NCBI GenBank assembly: GCA_022495995.1
Contig: JAFEMH010000740.1
Location: 372,001 to 436,000, forward strand
Direction of reading: 5' to 3'
DNA: 64,000 bases
DNA from: Adenophora triphylla var. japonica
Taxonomy: Eukaryota; Streptophyta; Magnoliopsida; Asterales; Campanulaceae
Both the position numbers and the translations under genes were made by a program. Shown here piece after piece: positions 10,365 through 20,305 of this stretch. The first letter of the stretch is position 1. The number at the start of each line of letters is the position of its first letter. The notes beneath the pieces are model-generated. The model was not told where the DNA came from. It saw only the letters and a program-made list of their open reading frames with translations, and made no database searches.

Positions 10365-10729
10365 GAGCCCTCCTCTACCCATTTCAAAGCAACAATCAAC
10401 ACACAAATCACCCACAAACACTCCAAAGACGTGAAGAACACTGCTGGAAGATCCAAGAAGGTGAAGAAGAAGGCCAAGAAGCTCCCTCCCTCCTCCTTGA
10501 AGATCCAAGACCAACCTCTCCTCCTAGCTCCGCCCGACGAAGAAGAAGGAAGCCATTGGTAACCTCGCACGCCCTAACCTCGCATCCTAATTGCTTTATA
10601 AATTGCTCATTGCATTACTTTTATATTGCTTGGGACTTGGTAGATTAAAGAGCATATCTTCATATTCCCCCTTCCCCTTTTTGCATGCATTAGACATCAT
10701 TTGTCATAAAAATGTAGTCTTTTCCCATA

Positions 10730-11130
10730 AAGGTGCATCCTTTGCACCTAAAACCCCCATTTTCAAATAAAAATGTCATCTTTATGCATCATTTGCATAT
10801 AAAAATCAAATCTTTCCAATTAAAATGCATCATTTGCATCCAAAATCATCTTTCCAAGCATCATTTGCTTTAAAGACCATGTCTTTATCATAAACTAGCA
10901 TCATATGCTTTTCAAAATGCAATCTTTATGCATCATTTGCATAATGAATGCCAATTTCTTCAACAAAAATGCATCATTTGCATAAAAATCAAATCTTTAT
11001 GCATCATTTGCATATAAAAATCAAATCTTTCCAATCAAAATGCATCATTTGCATAAAAATCAAATCTTTATGCATCATTTGCAATAAAGATCATTTCTTT
11101 AAACTAAGTGCATCATTTGCAACCCAAAAA
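10730..11130. repeat. Repeats of ATGCATCATTTGCAT in the solo LTR
   Basis: About ten copies of GCATCATTTGCAT separated by AAAAATCAAATCTTT-like spacers give a roughly 30-bp irregular array downstream of the TATA box. It makes apparent reading frames rich in His and Ile that are not genes. Confidence 0.8.
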
Positions 11131-11847
11131 TGTCATCTTTTCATTAAAGTGTCATTTTTACATACATTTCCCCCATTCCCCCATTAGCAACCTAGGAACG
11201 GACCGGTGTAAAAGATCCTATCTTTACTTCGTTCCTTCCATTAAAGGTTCCATAATCTCTTTAGAAAGGGACACCTTGAACCCTATATCTCCAATTATCG
11301 CTTAAGAAAGAGTATGAAGCATCTATACGAGCTCGACCGTCTTAAAGCGTAGGATTGATGGGCTAAGGACCTTCCTTTTCTAAAGATTCTCATCTTTGAC
11401 CATAAAGAGAGTCATTCTCTCGATCACGCAAGTCCCGAGGGTCCCGAGGTTAAAATGCGATGATCACAAGTCACAAGATGAGGGCAGGATCATAATCCCA
11501 AATACATAAATACCAAGAAATTCCGAGCGACAACCAACAAATGGTTTGTACGTCCGGAAGACGACTTGGGACATTCCCTCCTTATTTTCAAACACATGCA
11601 CACAAGAAAGCACGCAAGCAAGCACGATTAATGAAATCATGGGAGACTTGCTCCGGCAAGGCACTTTGGGTGAACGCCAAACGTTCTTCCCAAGGGGTAA
11701 CTTAACCTCCGAACCCATAAAACCTTTTTTTCAAAGTTTTGAGGTAATCAAAATGGCGTGGCGACTCCGTTTTTCAAATTAAACCGGATGTCTTCAAACT
11801 CGCGTGAATCCAACAAAAATAAAATTTGGGCACACATTCACACTTAG

Positions 11848-12580
11848 GTTTTTTTTTAACGAATTCACTAAGATTTGATAAGATTCTTTTTTTTTAAAAC
11901 AGAAAAATCGATTATAAATAAATGATCATTTTTTTATTTATTTTTTGATTATTTAGTATACTCCTTAAAAAAAGTTTTAGGGTTTATATATACTCTTTCT
12001 TTAAAAAAAGTTTGAATTGGGTATTTTTTTTATTTATTTATGTGGATTCCAATTTGATTTATTTATTTTTCTCATTTATTTTATTAGGATCATTCATTTA
12101 AGGAGTGTATCTTAACATAATAATTAGTATTATATATAATTAAGTTTTTGAACGATTTTAGAAGCTTTAAAAAAAAATTGATTTTAGAAAAAATGTTTGT
12201 ACCTAAATCAATTAAAAAATCATTCGTCATGATTACTTAAGTTTTTAGTTTCGAACCTTGGATAAAAATATGATCGGGGATGGGTTATGGATTATAATTA
12301 TTATTACTTATTTATATGATTAATGAGTTGGGTTGGGGTTGCGAAAAAAAACAATGGTAAAATGGGGATTAAGAAAATGTTTTTCACTAACCCTCAATGG
12401 ATAATGAACCGGATAATCGACGTCCTCATATTGTCTACGACAGTTACACAAACAAACCACCCTCCATCATGTGTTGATTATGGAAACAAAGTAATCATCA
12501 GGATATTGGGTATATTTTTATTTTTATTTTTTTGGATGGGAGGAATGTGATTTCATTATTTCTTTAATTTGTGTACTGTC
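11848..12580. other. AT-rich interior of Helitron 1
   Basis: This very AT-rich stretch has long T and A runs and no supported gene. It ends at the Helitron 3' hairpin. The sequence right of the solo LTR continues the Helitron interrupted at 10052. Confidence 0.5.
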
Positions 12581-12613
12581 ACCGTGCCAGTGGTACGTGT
12601 AAGAAAATACTAG

Positions 12614-12880
12614 TCTATTATACAATACAGGGTCGAAAAACCGCCACTTAACTACCACATAAGTGGTGGTTCAGATTGAAAGTTGAAAAAGTGATCCAAC
12701 GGCCCAAATCCTCCCTCCCTCCTTCAACCGTCCGTAACTTTTCATAACCGTCCGTAACTTTTCGTAACCTTCCGTAACATCCCATAAATTCTCAAATCCT
12801 CCCTCCCTCCTTCAACCGTCCGTAACTTTTCATAACCGTCTGTAACTTCCCGTAACTGTCCGTAACTTCCCATAACCGTC
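12614..12880 (+). mobile_element. Helitron 2, 5' end fragment
   Basis: It starts TCTATTATACAATACAGGG immediately after the CTAG end of Helitron 1, so the two abut head to tail. It shares the ACCACATAAGTGGTGGTTCAG hairpin region with Helitron 1, followed by the same CCGTCCGTAACTT minisatellite (about 12710-12880). It stops abruptly where chromovirus RNase H sequence begins, so the rest was lost. Confidence 0.75.
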
Positions 12881-13645
12881 GTAATCCTTAAGCAGTTCTA
12901 ACCATCTACTTTGCCTCATGTTCAATTCTTTCTGGGTGAAAATATACTTAAGACTCTTATGATCCGTATAAATCTGACAAGTTACCCCATACAAATAATG
13001 CCTCCAAATCTTCAATGCAAAGACTACGGCTGCGAACTCCAAATCATGGGTTGGATAATTCTTCTCATGGTTCTACAGTTGCCTTGACGCCTAAGCTATA
13101 ACCTTATCATTCTGCATTACCATGCAGCCTAATCCCTTAAGTGATGCGTCGCTATAGATTACAAATCCGTCCGATCCGGATGGTAAAGTAAGATCTGGTG
13201 CGGACACTAACCTTCGCTTCAGGTCCTGAAAGTTTTTCTCACATTCTTCCGACCAAACAAACTTTGCTCCTTTCTACGTTAACCTTGTTAATGGTACTGA
13301 CAGCTTTGAGAATCCCTCGACAAATCTCCTATAATAACCTGTTAATCCCAAGAAACTTCTTATTTCGCTAACTGTGGTTGGTCTCTCCCAATTCACTATC
13401 GCTTCTATTTTTGTTGGATCCACTTCAATCCCATCCTTAGATACCACATGCCCTAAGAATGCCACTCTCTCAAGCCAAAATTCATACTTCTTGAATTTAG
13501 CATACAAATTTTGTTCCCTTAAGATCTACAGTACTAACCTCAAATGCTTTTCATGTTCCTCCTTAATCTTCGAATACACAAAAATATCATCTATAAACAC
13601 AATGACACACTTATCCCAAAACTCCTGAAATTTTCTATTCATAAG
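12881..13645 (-). pseudogene. Chromovirus-like Ty3/gypsy RT-RNase H, downstream part
   Basis: On the minus strand the sequence reads MNRKFQEFWDKCVIVFIDDI (RT catalytic IDD near 13585), then [39 protein letters not shown], and RNase H motifs [56 protein letters not shown] and [10 protein letters not shown]. These are typical of the Tekay/Del chromovirus group. Four in-frame stops interrupt it. It is truncated at 12881 by Helitron sequence, and split at 13645 by element 1; the rest of RT continues at 36208. Confidence 0.88.
13641..13645. repeat. Target site duplication of element 1, left
   Basis: ATAAG, identical to 36203-36207. Removing the element and one copy restores chromovirus RT continuity at this point. 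Confidence 0.95.
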
Positions 13646-15636
13646 TGAAATTACCCGAGATTTTGCGCGGGCGCGAAACGCGGTTGTCTTTCGCGGGGGG
13701 TTGGTGTCTGAGACCTCGCTTCATGGGAAGGAAAAAATGAGGAGTCGCCACGCGGTTTTTGTATTTTGAGCCCAAAACGTTGAGAAACGGCTTTTAGTGA
13801 AAATGGTGTCGTTTTTATTGGTAGCAAAAACTTAGAAAAAGGCTTTGAAAACGGGGGTCATTTTTATTGGTAGAAAAAATGAGTAAAAAGCTTTTTAGTA
13901 CCAGAGATTGTTAGGTTCGGAGGTCACGTTACGTTTCGGGAAGAGTATTACGAGATCACCCGAAACGCCTCGCATGACGAGTCTTTCTACCTTTCTCGAA
14001 ATCGTGTGTGTGTGTGTGTTTTGAAATGGGGGCTTGAATGACAAGCTTAATCTTGGTTTGAATGTCAAACGTTGATTAGGTGATCTTTTGAAAAAGCGAT
14101 CGTTTGAATGACAAACGTCGGTTTTGAGACGGAAATGAGCGTTTGCGTGGCAAACGTCGATTTGAGTTAGAAAAGGAGTTCGAATGACGAACTTTTGGTT
14201 TTGAACCGGGCGAGTCATTGTTAACGATTTTTACGGGAAAAAACGTATTAAATGATTTTGAATGTCAAATAGCGGCTTTTAGTTTGAAAGATGAGCGTTC
14301 GGATGCCAAACGTCATTTCGCGCGTTTTGAAAGAGAGTTCGAAGGACGAACTCCGGTTTTGAACCGGGCATTACATTGTTAACGATTTTTACGGGAAAAA
14401 TGCGTATTAAATGACATGCAATCAACGAATCGGGTTGCGACTCGGACTTTGAAAGATAAATACTATCACGATCCAAACGGGTCGGACTTTGTAAATGACA
14501 GTATTTAAAGCAGTATCAACGGAATCAAACGATCCGAAATCGTAAATGACGATCGACGAGCCAAACGGCTCGGAGTTGTAAATGACGATCAACGAGCCAA
14601 AACGGCTCGGAATTGTAAATGAGAGAAAGTAAATGACGATCAACGGATCGATCGATCCGGAATGGTAAATGACAGAAAAAGTAAACGGAACAGGGTCGGA
14701 ACGCCGTTTTAACCCGTGATTACTTCTCTTACGGAAAGAGAAGAGGATCGAGGGGCTAAAACGTATCGGACCCCGTTAGACGGAGGCGTCTACATTTCAG
14801 TAACGGTGTTCGAAACGGTTATAGCGGCGGCGCGTAAGCGAACGAAACGAGAGATCAGAGAGAGGGAGTTATACCTATGGCTAGGGTCGACTCCTTTGGC
14901 TCGGAAGGTGTGTACGGGACACGGAAAGAGGTTTGAAACGGTGTTTCGTAGCGATGAGGGACGTATTTGATTGAAATACGGAAGTTTCACGCGAATCGAG
15001 GCAAAATGGGAGCTCGGGAGGGGTGAAATTTGTTTGGGCCGTGAGGTAGAGTGATTTTTGGGTAAAATTCTTCCTCCTTTTGGCTTTGACAGCCACTTCT
15101 ATTTATAGGGTGAAAACTGCAGTAAGAGTCCGGCCGGACTTAGACTGTTTTTCAGGGTTTTGTGGTATTTTGGAATTTTGAGGGGCTTGCTGGCAATTTC
15201 AGAAAATGTGCACAGGGAGTCCGGCCGGACTTTGACTGTATACCAGGGGTATTTTAGTCTTTTCCCTTTGTTTTCTGATTGAAAGGTGATGGGTGGGCTG
15301 TGGCATGGCTGCCACGTGTCCCATGACTCACCAAATGTGTGGAAGTTCGTTCCCCGGTCCCGGTTTTGTCCGTTTTTTAAAATAACAGTCCGAAAAATGT
15401 CCGAAATGCCCCCGGAAAGTGCCGGAAAGTGCGTTTTTCAGGGAAAGCCGTATTTTTACGTGAGATGACACGTGTTAAGTACGCTTCGACGTCGGGATGC
15501 ACGGGATAGTCCCGGGACGTCTCGTTGGCTTGGCAACGGGGAGTTTAACGAGTTCCGGTTAACCTGGAGCGAGCCAGTTAACGGATTTCGGTTAACTTTC
15601 TGACGGATTTTGACGATCCGGATTTGGGTACTTACA
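13646..15636 (-). repeat. 3' LTR of element 1 (left copy)
   Basis: 1991 bp, with plus-strand ends TGAAATTACC and GGTACTTACA; read on the minus strand it is TGTAAGTACC...GGTAATTTCA. It contains a minus-strand TATA box at about 15109-15118, two copies of the AGTCCGGCCGGACT palindrome just upstream of it, a (GT)n run near 14006, and many short inverted words such as AACGGCTCGG. It is cleaner than its right-hand partner. Confidence 0.95.
15109..15231 (-). promoter_or_regulatory. LTR 1 promoter: TATA box and two palindromes
   Basis: The minus strand reads CCTATAAATAGAAG at 15108-15121. Upstream of it lie AGTCCGGCCGGACT at 15127-15140 and again at 15218-15231, both perfect 14-base palindromes. The right LTR has degenerate copies at 35704-35716 and 35795-35806. 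The same palindrome recurs before both cargo genes. Confidence 0.75.
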
Positions 15637-15652
15637 GTTAGCCCCTCAGCGA
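15637..15652 (-). other. Polypurine-tract-like site of element 1
   Basis: On the minus strand GTCGCTGAGGGGCTAAC ends directly at the TG of the 3' LTR. A very similar GTCGCCGAGGGGCT precedes the 3' LTRs of elements 2 and 3. Confidence 0.65.
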
Positions 15653-15880
15653 CGTCTCCTCCGAAGGAGGTGGGGTCGTTGAAAAAGATAAGGATCCAAA
15701 TCGGGATGCCTTACTTTGAAAGACACAGGCGGTCATTTGGTGGACCCTTAGCGAAAGGATTCCTACGTATCCCGAGTGGGAATCAAGCCGACCGTAGTTC
15801 GTAGGTGCAAGGGCCGCGCGTGGGGACCTTGACCTGAGCAAGACTGTTTGGAGGCGTTTGAACCTAAGACTTCTGTAACC

Positions 15881-16045
15881 TTCGAGGGCGTGCGGCGCCT
15901 CAAACCGGAGTTGCTGAACATACGAGGGCGTGTGGCGCCTCAAACCGGAGTTGATGATGCTGACGAGGGCGTGTGGCGCCTCAAACCGGAGTTGATGATG
16001 CTGACGAGGGCGTATGGCGCCTCAAACCGGAGTTGCGAGGTACGC
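15881..16045. repeat. 41-bp tandem repeat, 4 copies
   Basis: Units begin ACGAGGGCGTGTGGCGCC and continue TCAAACCGGAGTTG. They lie between the 3' LTR and the PMD gene. Confidence 0.85.
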
Positions 16046-16189
16046 TTATCACAGGACGAAGGCGTTCGTGCCTTGAGTGCTGGGCTTATTGCGGCCCGGA
16101 GTTTATCCTGGCGGGATAGGAGCGGCAATGATGAGAACGGTTGTGTTAAACTAGCGTTATTAACAACTCGGAAGGATCGACGTTTCTTC

Positions 16190-16400
16190 TTTAGAATCTG
16201 CTTTGAGGATGAGCATTCGGGCTTACCTTGATGGCCGAAGAGGGATTGTTGTGCGGGCTTACCTTGATGGCCGGCGAGGTGGAACGGTCGGGCTTACGGC
16301 GGCGGCCGGGAGATGAATGTTCACTTCTTTGAAGTGACAAGGTGTTCGGGCTTACGAGGATGGCCGAAGAGGGATTGTTGCAAGGCGTTCGTCCCTTGGG
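16190..16400. repeat. Irregular repeats of CGGGCTTACCTTGATGGCCG
   Basis: Four or five diverged copies carrying GGCTTAC, GGCCGAAGAGGGATTGTTG or related words. The words GGCTTAC and GGCCG also occur in a larger array in element 2 (about 39780-40530). Confidence 0.7.
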
Positions 16401-16449
16401 GTTCGGACTTATTGCAGCTGCCGGGGAAATGATGGTGAAAACCATTAGA

Positions 16450-16735
16450 AAATTTAACGTCGGGAGACGGAATCATAACTGGAATGTCCGGAGACATGAT
16501 TGAGCGTTTGAACGTCAAACGTCAACTGGGATTGAATTTAACGTCTGGAGACGAGATTGTAGTTGGAATGTCCGGAGACGTGATTGAGCGTTTGAACGTC
16601 AAACGTCAACTGAGAATCGAATTTAACGTCTGGAGACGGAGTCATAACTGGAATGTCCGGAGACATAATTGAGCGTTTGAACGTCAAACGTCAACTGAGA
16701 ATCGAATTTAACGTCTGGAGACGGGCGTTAGTGAA
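16450..16735. repeat. 85-bp tandem repeat, 3.4 copies
   Basis: Units start at about 16451, 16535, 16620 and 16705, each AATTTAACGTCTGGAGACG. They hold TGAGCGTTTGAACGTCAAAC, an inverted TTTGACGTTC word that also appears in LTR 1. Confidence 0.85.
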
Positions 16736-16883
16736 AACTAACTGAGATTTTATCCTCGGGGGATGGGGTGTTAGAAAGGCCTAACTGGGGGAAATTTTAC
16801 ACTTTTGGGGGCCAAAAGTGGTAAAATTGAAACTGCGAAAAACTGAGGGGCCAAAGTGGCAAAAAAATTTCTGGTGCAACAAG

Positions 16884-16897
16884 AGTCCGGCCGGACT
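16884..16897 (+). promoter_or_regulatory. Palindrome upstream of the PMD gene in element 1
   Basis: AGTCCGGCCGGACT, identical to the LTR copies and with the same AAGAG before and TTGA after. It lies 150 bases before the proposed ATG at 17048. No clear TATA box is visible between them. Confidence 0.65.
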
Positions 16898-17047
16898 TTG
16901 ATTGAAATTGGCCATGTCCTTATCAGCGCCGAGACCGAGGAAGGGGAAGCCATTTTCCCCATTAATTCCGACGAGAGGGAGAGAGAGGAGGAGAGAAAAT
17001 CCACCCCAAATTGCAAGATTTGCTCGGATTTGCGAAGGAAAATCGAT

Positions 17048-19757
17048 ATGGAAGGTGATTGGGACCCAATGGCTCGTCATGGAAGGACCGATGACGAAAG
17101 AACGCGGTTGGTTCGGACCATTCGAACCATCATTCATCCATTGAATCCGGCGGAGTTCTACCCGGCTAGGGAAAGACAACTCCAAAGGAGGGATCGAGAG
17201 ACAAGTAAGCTTCCTACAAATTCCATTAATTTTAAGAATGTGCATTCTTTAAATGTTAGAAATTTGATTAGGAATGAACTTAGGGATTTTGGTGCTTGAA
17301 TTGGGGCTTTTGACTTTGCCATGAACCTTTGTCGAAATTGACTAGGATGTAGTTCAATTGACACCATGGGTGGATGACATAAAAATTTTGGTTGCAAAAT
17401 TCCATGTCTAGATGCATTTTCCAAAATTAAAGTAGCTTTAATTCGGGACGGAGTAAATTTTCGAAATGTTCGAAAGAATTTGAAAGTTCCGGTTTCGACG
17501 GAGTTTTCGAAATGTTTTGAAAGTTCCGGATTCGACGGAGTTTTTGAAATGTTTTGAAAGTTCCGGATTCGACGGAGTTTTCGAAATGATTTTGAAAGTT
17601 CCGGATTCGACGGAGTTTTCGAAATGTTTTGAAAGTTTCGGATTCGACGGAGTTTTCGAAAGATTTTGAAAGTTCCGGATTCGACGGAGTTTTCGAAATG
17701 ATTTTTGAAATATATGTAAGAAATGAATGAGAACTGTCATTGCATTGCATCATTTGGACATGCGTTCATGCACTCTGTTGATGTTGCTCTCGTCTTGTTC
17801 ACCTGCAGGGGAAAGGGAAGGTTGACGTCGACAATCAGAAGAGTCGGGGAGCCTTTGAGGCAGTGAGAGCATTGTGGGAGATTCTCCCGAACGTGGCTCG
17901 AGAGGGAGAGAGGAGTCCACGGCAGCTGGTGGTTGACTCCGGATTGGCTGGGTTCATCAGTGCGGTAGCTGCGGTAGCTGCGGTAGCTGCGATAGCTACG
18001 ACGCCGAGGGCCAGGTCCATGTATGTCGCCCTGAGCGAGTACTGGTGGGATACGACCCACACTTTTCATTTCAGATGGGGGGAGGCGACGGTGACTCCCA
18101 CGGATTTTGCCGCTATCACTGGGTTGCCGACTTATGGCAACACGCTGGTGTGGGTTGACGGTTATACCCCGGAGCGGTTATGCGAGCTGCTGGGTTTTGA
18201 TATCACTGATGCCAGGGGCTTAGGCATTCGGTACAGGCCGATGGAGAGGCATCTGCGGACGGGTATTGCAGATTTTTTGGCTGGATCTTTGAGGATGACC
18301 GCGGAGCGCCTGGCTCGAGGGTTCATTTGGTTTGCGCTGTCAGCGACTTTGTTCCCGACTTCTGACACATCCTGTCATTTCCCTTTGCTCGGGTCGCTGA
18401 CAGATCTGGATGCCGTGAGGGGGTTCGCATGGGGGGAGGCTGGACTGGCCGAGCTCTATCATTCCCTGGACAGATTCTCGCGGGGAGAGGAGAGTTCCTT
18501 GAGCTGCTTCACACCTGTCTTGGATGTAAGTTCATGTCTTTTTCTCTTCCTTGCCTCTTTTATGTACTCGTATGTATACGCTTTGTAGGCGACATAACTT
18601 TCCATTTGCTTGGCAAGTCTAGTGCTACGAAGTGTTGAGTCCGCAGGAGTGGGACATTAAGGATGCGTATCGACCCTTGTACCCCGCCATGCTGGTTTGG
18701 CAGAAGAAGGCGAAGAAGCCGGTCTCATCGAGAGTGGGTACGCGGCGGCGTACGAGGAGGTGTCCCGGGCCACTGGCCGAGAGTTCTCCGAGAGGATCCA
18801 GTTGACCTGGTGGGGTAGGTTCGATGCTGTCGCCGTTCAGATTGCTAGCGAGACTACACGGCGGCGGAAGCTCCTGGTGGGACTTCATTGCGACGCTATG
18901 TATCTGGGGGAGAGGGTGACTCGTCAGCATAGGTCGGGGTCCCTTCCATTGGTGCCGGTGGATCCTCCTATGCACATGCAGCATCCTCGGGAGATGCCGA
19001 TGGAGGAGCTGGAGGGGTATAGACAGGGCGTGTACTATACCGAGTACGTCATAGCGGGAGCCGACTATGATACTTTCTTGAGGATGAGGCTGAGGAGCCC
19101 GCAGGTGCAGCATAGGGAGGGCGAGGTCCCTGGAGGTCCCCGAGATCTTCCGATCCCACGCGCTAGGCTGGCGTACGAGGGACTGGATGGCTCACGCAGA
19201 CGACTGGTGATCCCGATTCCAGATGAGCCGAGACCTCGGTATAGGGTGGATCCCAACACCTCGGTGAGCACTTTCTTGATTTTCTGCTTTTGATAGTAGT
19301 ATTCTGCAAATGTTGCATCTGTACTTTCTGTTCGTCTTCTGATGACCTTCCTGGTTCGCAGGTGTCTGGCCGTACGTACAACGACGCTATGAGGTTGGTG
19401 GACGGGTGGGCCGCCTACGCTAGGAGGCTCGTGGAGTTCATGCGGTGCAGTTCCCGGAGGAGCGTGGATGTCCGTGAGCCGAGGCCGTCTAGGCCGAGAG
19501 GTTCGCCTGCTCCCACAGCTGGTGGGGAGGACTTTGCACAGGGATTTGGCCAGTTCGCGGGCGGAACGGCTGGGTTTGGAGCTCCTTCTTCTTCGCACTC
19601 GGGGCACGAGAGGGGAGAGTCCTCGAGTTCGCATACGCCGAGGAGGCCTTTTGCATATTCCCGCCTGGAGGAATTTGGCGACTTCTTGTTTGCGACGGAT
19701 CCGGCAGCGGCGGAGCAGTGCGTCGAGTGCTCGGATGACGAGCAGGACTCGGAGTAG
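17048..19757 (+). CDS. Antisense cargo gene of element 1: plant mobile domain (PMD) protein
   Basis: A multi-exon gene opposite to pol. Exon 1 is about 17048-17204 (MEGDWDPMARHGRTDDERTR). An intron with GTAAGC...CACCTGCAG follows to 17808. Exon 2 (17809-18525) holds the PMD core: SEYWWDTTHTFHFRWGEATV, DFAAITGLPTYGNTLVW, then FIWFALSATLFPTSDTS and GFAWGEAGLAELYHSLD. Intron 18526-18622 joins in frame to CYEVLSPQEWDIKDAYRPLY. Later exons (to 19757) give a Gly/Ser/Arg-rich tail ending in acidic SDDEQDSE. PMD proteins in plants include host silencing factors related to MAIL1 and domains captured by transposons. A frameshift lies near 18700-18715, and exon 1 to exon 2 phase does not fit, so the copy may be damaged. 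Confidence 0.8.
17459..17710. repeat. 37-38-bp tandem repeat in intron 1 of the PMD gene
   Basis: About seven copies of TTGAAAGTTCCGGATTCGAC followed by GGAGTTTTCGAAATG. Minus-strand reading frames across it are repeat artefacts. Confidence 0.85.
17962..17998 (+). repeat. 9-bp repeat coding for an Ala/Val run
   Basis: Four copies of GCGGTAGCT (last one GCGATAGCT) insert a run of Ala and Val ahead of the PMD core without breaking the frame. It looks like a recent local expansion. Confidence 0.75.
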
Positions 19758-20165
19758 TCCTCCCTTTACTGCTTTCTTTCTCTCTTTTTTTTGTATGTAT
19801 CGTCTGGAACGATTTGATTTGAACTGTATTCGAAAAAGGCGCCCGTGGGGCGGAACCTGTATTTCGCACTTCCATTTAGTGATTACCTTCTTTTATTTTC
19901 GACAAATAAGCAAGTAGGTTAATCAAAAATAAATAAAATGAAACATGCATTAAAAATTGAACGGGTCAAAATTTAAGCCTATATGCACTAATATTTAATT
20001 AATTGCACCATTACACAAGCCCGAGGCGGAAGGGATATTGATATTGATTGAATGAAACCAGGGGCAGCACGTTGGTTTCATAAAGGTGTGAATAGGGGAT
20101 TGTTTGGAATTGCTTCCAATTTGGGAGCAGCTGGCTGCAGAGTTGACCGGGTCAACTGCAAGGAG

Positions 20166-20179
20166 AGTCCGGCCGGACT
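20166..20179 (+). promoter_or_regulatory. Palindrome upstream of the second cargo gene in element 1
   Basis: AGTCCGGCCGGACT, the fourth perfect copy in element 1, about 127 bases before ATG 20306. A weak TATA-like CTTTAAATTG lies at 20210-20219 between them. Confidence 0.65.
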
Positions 20180-20305
20180 AGGATTGAATTTCCAGATTCC
20201 TTTAAATTGCAGTTTCAGCTTTGCAATTTGTAAAGACTACGCCTTTGTTTCGATCATTTGGCTGAATTCCTTTCCAATTCTTAAGGCTTTTCTTCACTTT
20301 CTGTC

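Larger units (their letters stand above)
10053..11842 (+). repeat. Solo LTR of a Tat-type element (1790 bp)
   Basis: It begins TGTAAGTACCC, as do LTRs 1 and 2 in their sense direction, and ends in TTCACA. It is flanked by a perfect 5-bp target duplication CTTAG at 10048-10052 and 11843-11847. No internal region is present, so it is a solo LTR left by recombination between the two LTRs of a full insertion. A TATA box lies at 10357-10364. The internal word TGGCGACTCCG at 11759-11769 matches the start of the primer site of element 2. Confidence 0.92.
9494..12613 (+). mobile_element. Helitron 1, non-autonomous, carrying a solo LTR
   Basis: It starts TCTATAATAC after an A. It ends in a 6-bp hairpin (12583-12588 with 12592-12597, loop AGT), then 12 bases, then CTAG at 12610-12613 followed by T. 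That is the standard Helitron 3' end, and insertion between A and T without target duplication is also as expected. A subterminal hairpin ACCAC-ATAA-GTGGT lies about 40 bases from the 5' end. Without the solo LTR and its duplicated CTTAG the Helitron is about 1325 bp, with no helicase gene, so it depends on proteins from elsewhere. Confidence 0.8.

Noticed and set aside
10948..11305. Plus-strand frames with MHHLH repeats
   Set aside because: They come from the ATGCATCATTTGCAT array in the solo LTR.
12323..12550. 75-codon plus-strand frame in Helitron 1
   Set aside because: Low complexity, no motif, and ends in a poly-T/Phe run; not supported as a gene.
14006..14024. (GT)n runs in LTR 1 and LTR 2 as an independent feature
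   Set aside because: Ordinary microsatellites present in both LTRs of each element; no sign of function.
17427..17753. Two minus-strand frames with SKTPSNPELSK-type repeats
   Set aside because: They come from the 37-bp intron repeat of the PMD gene.
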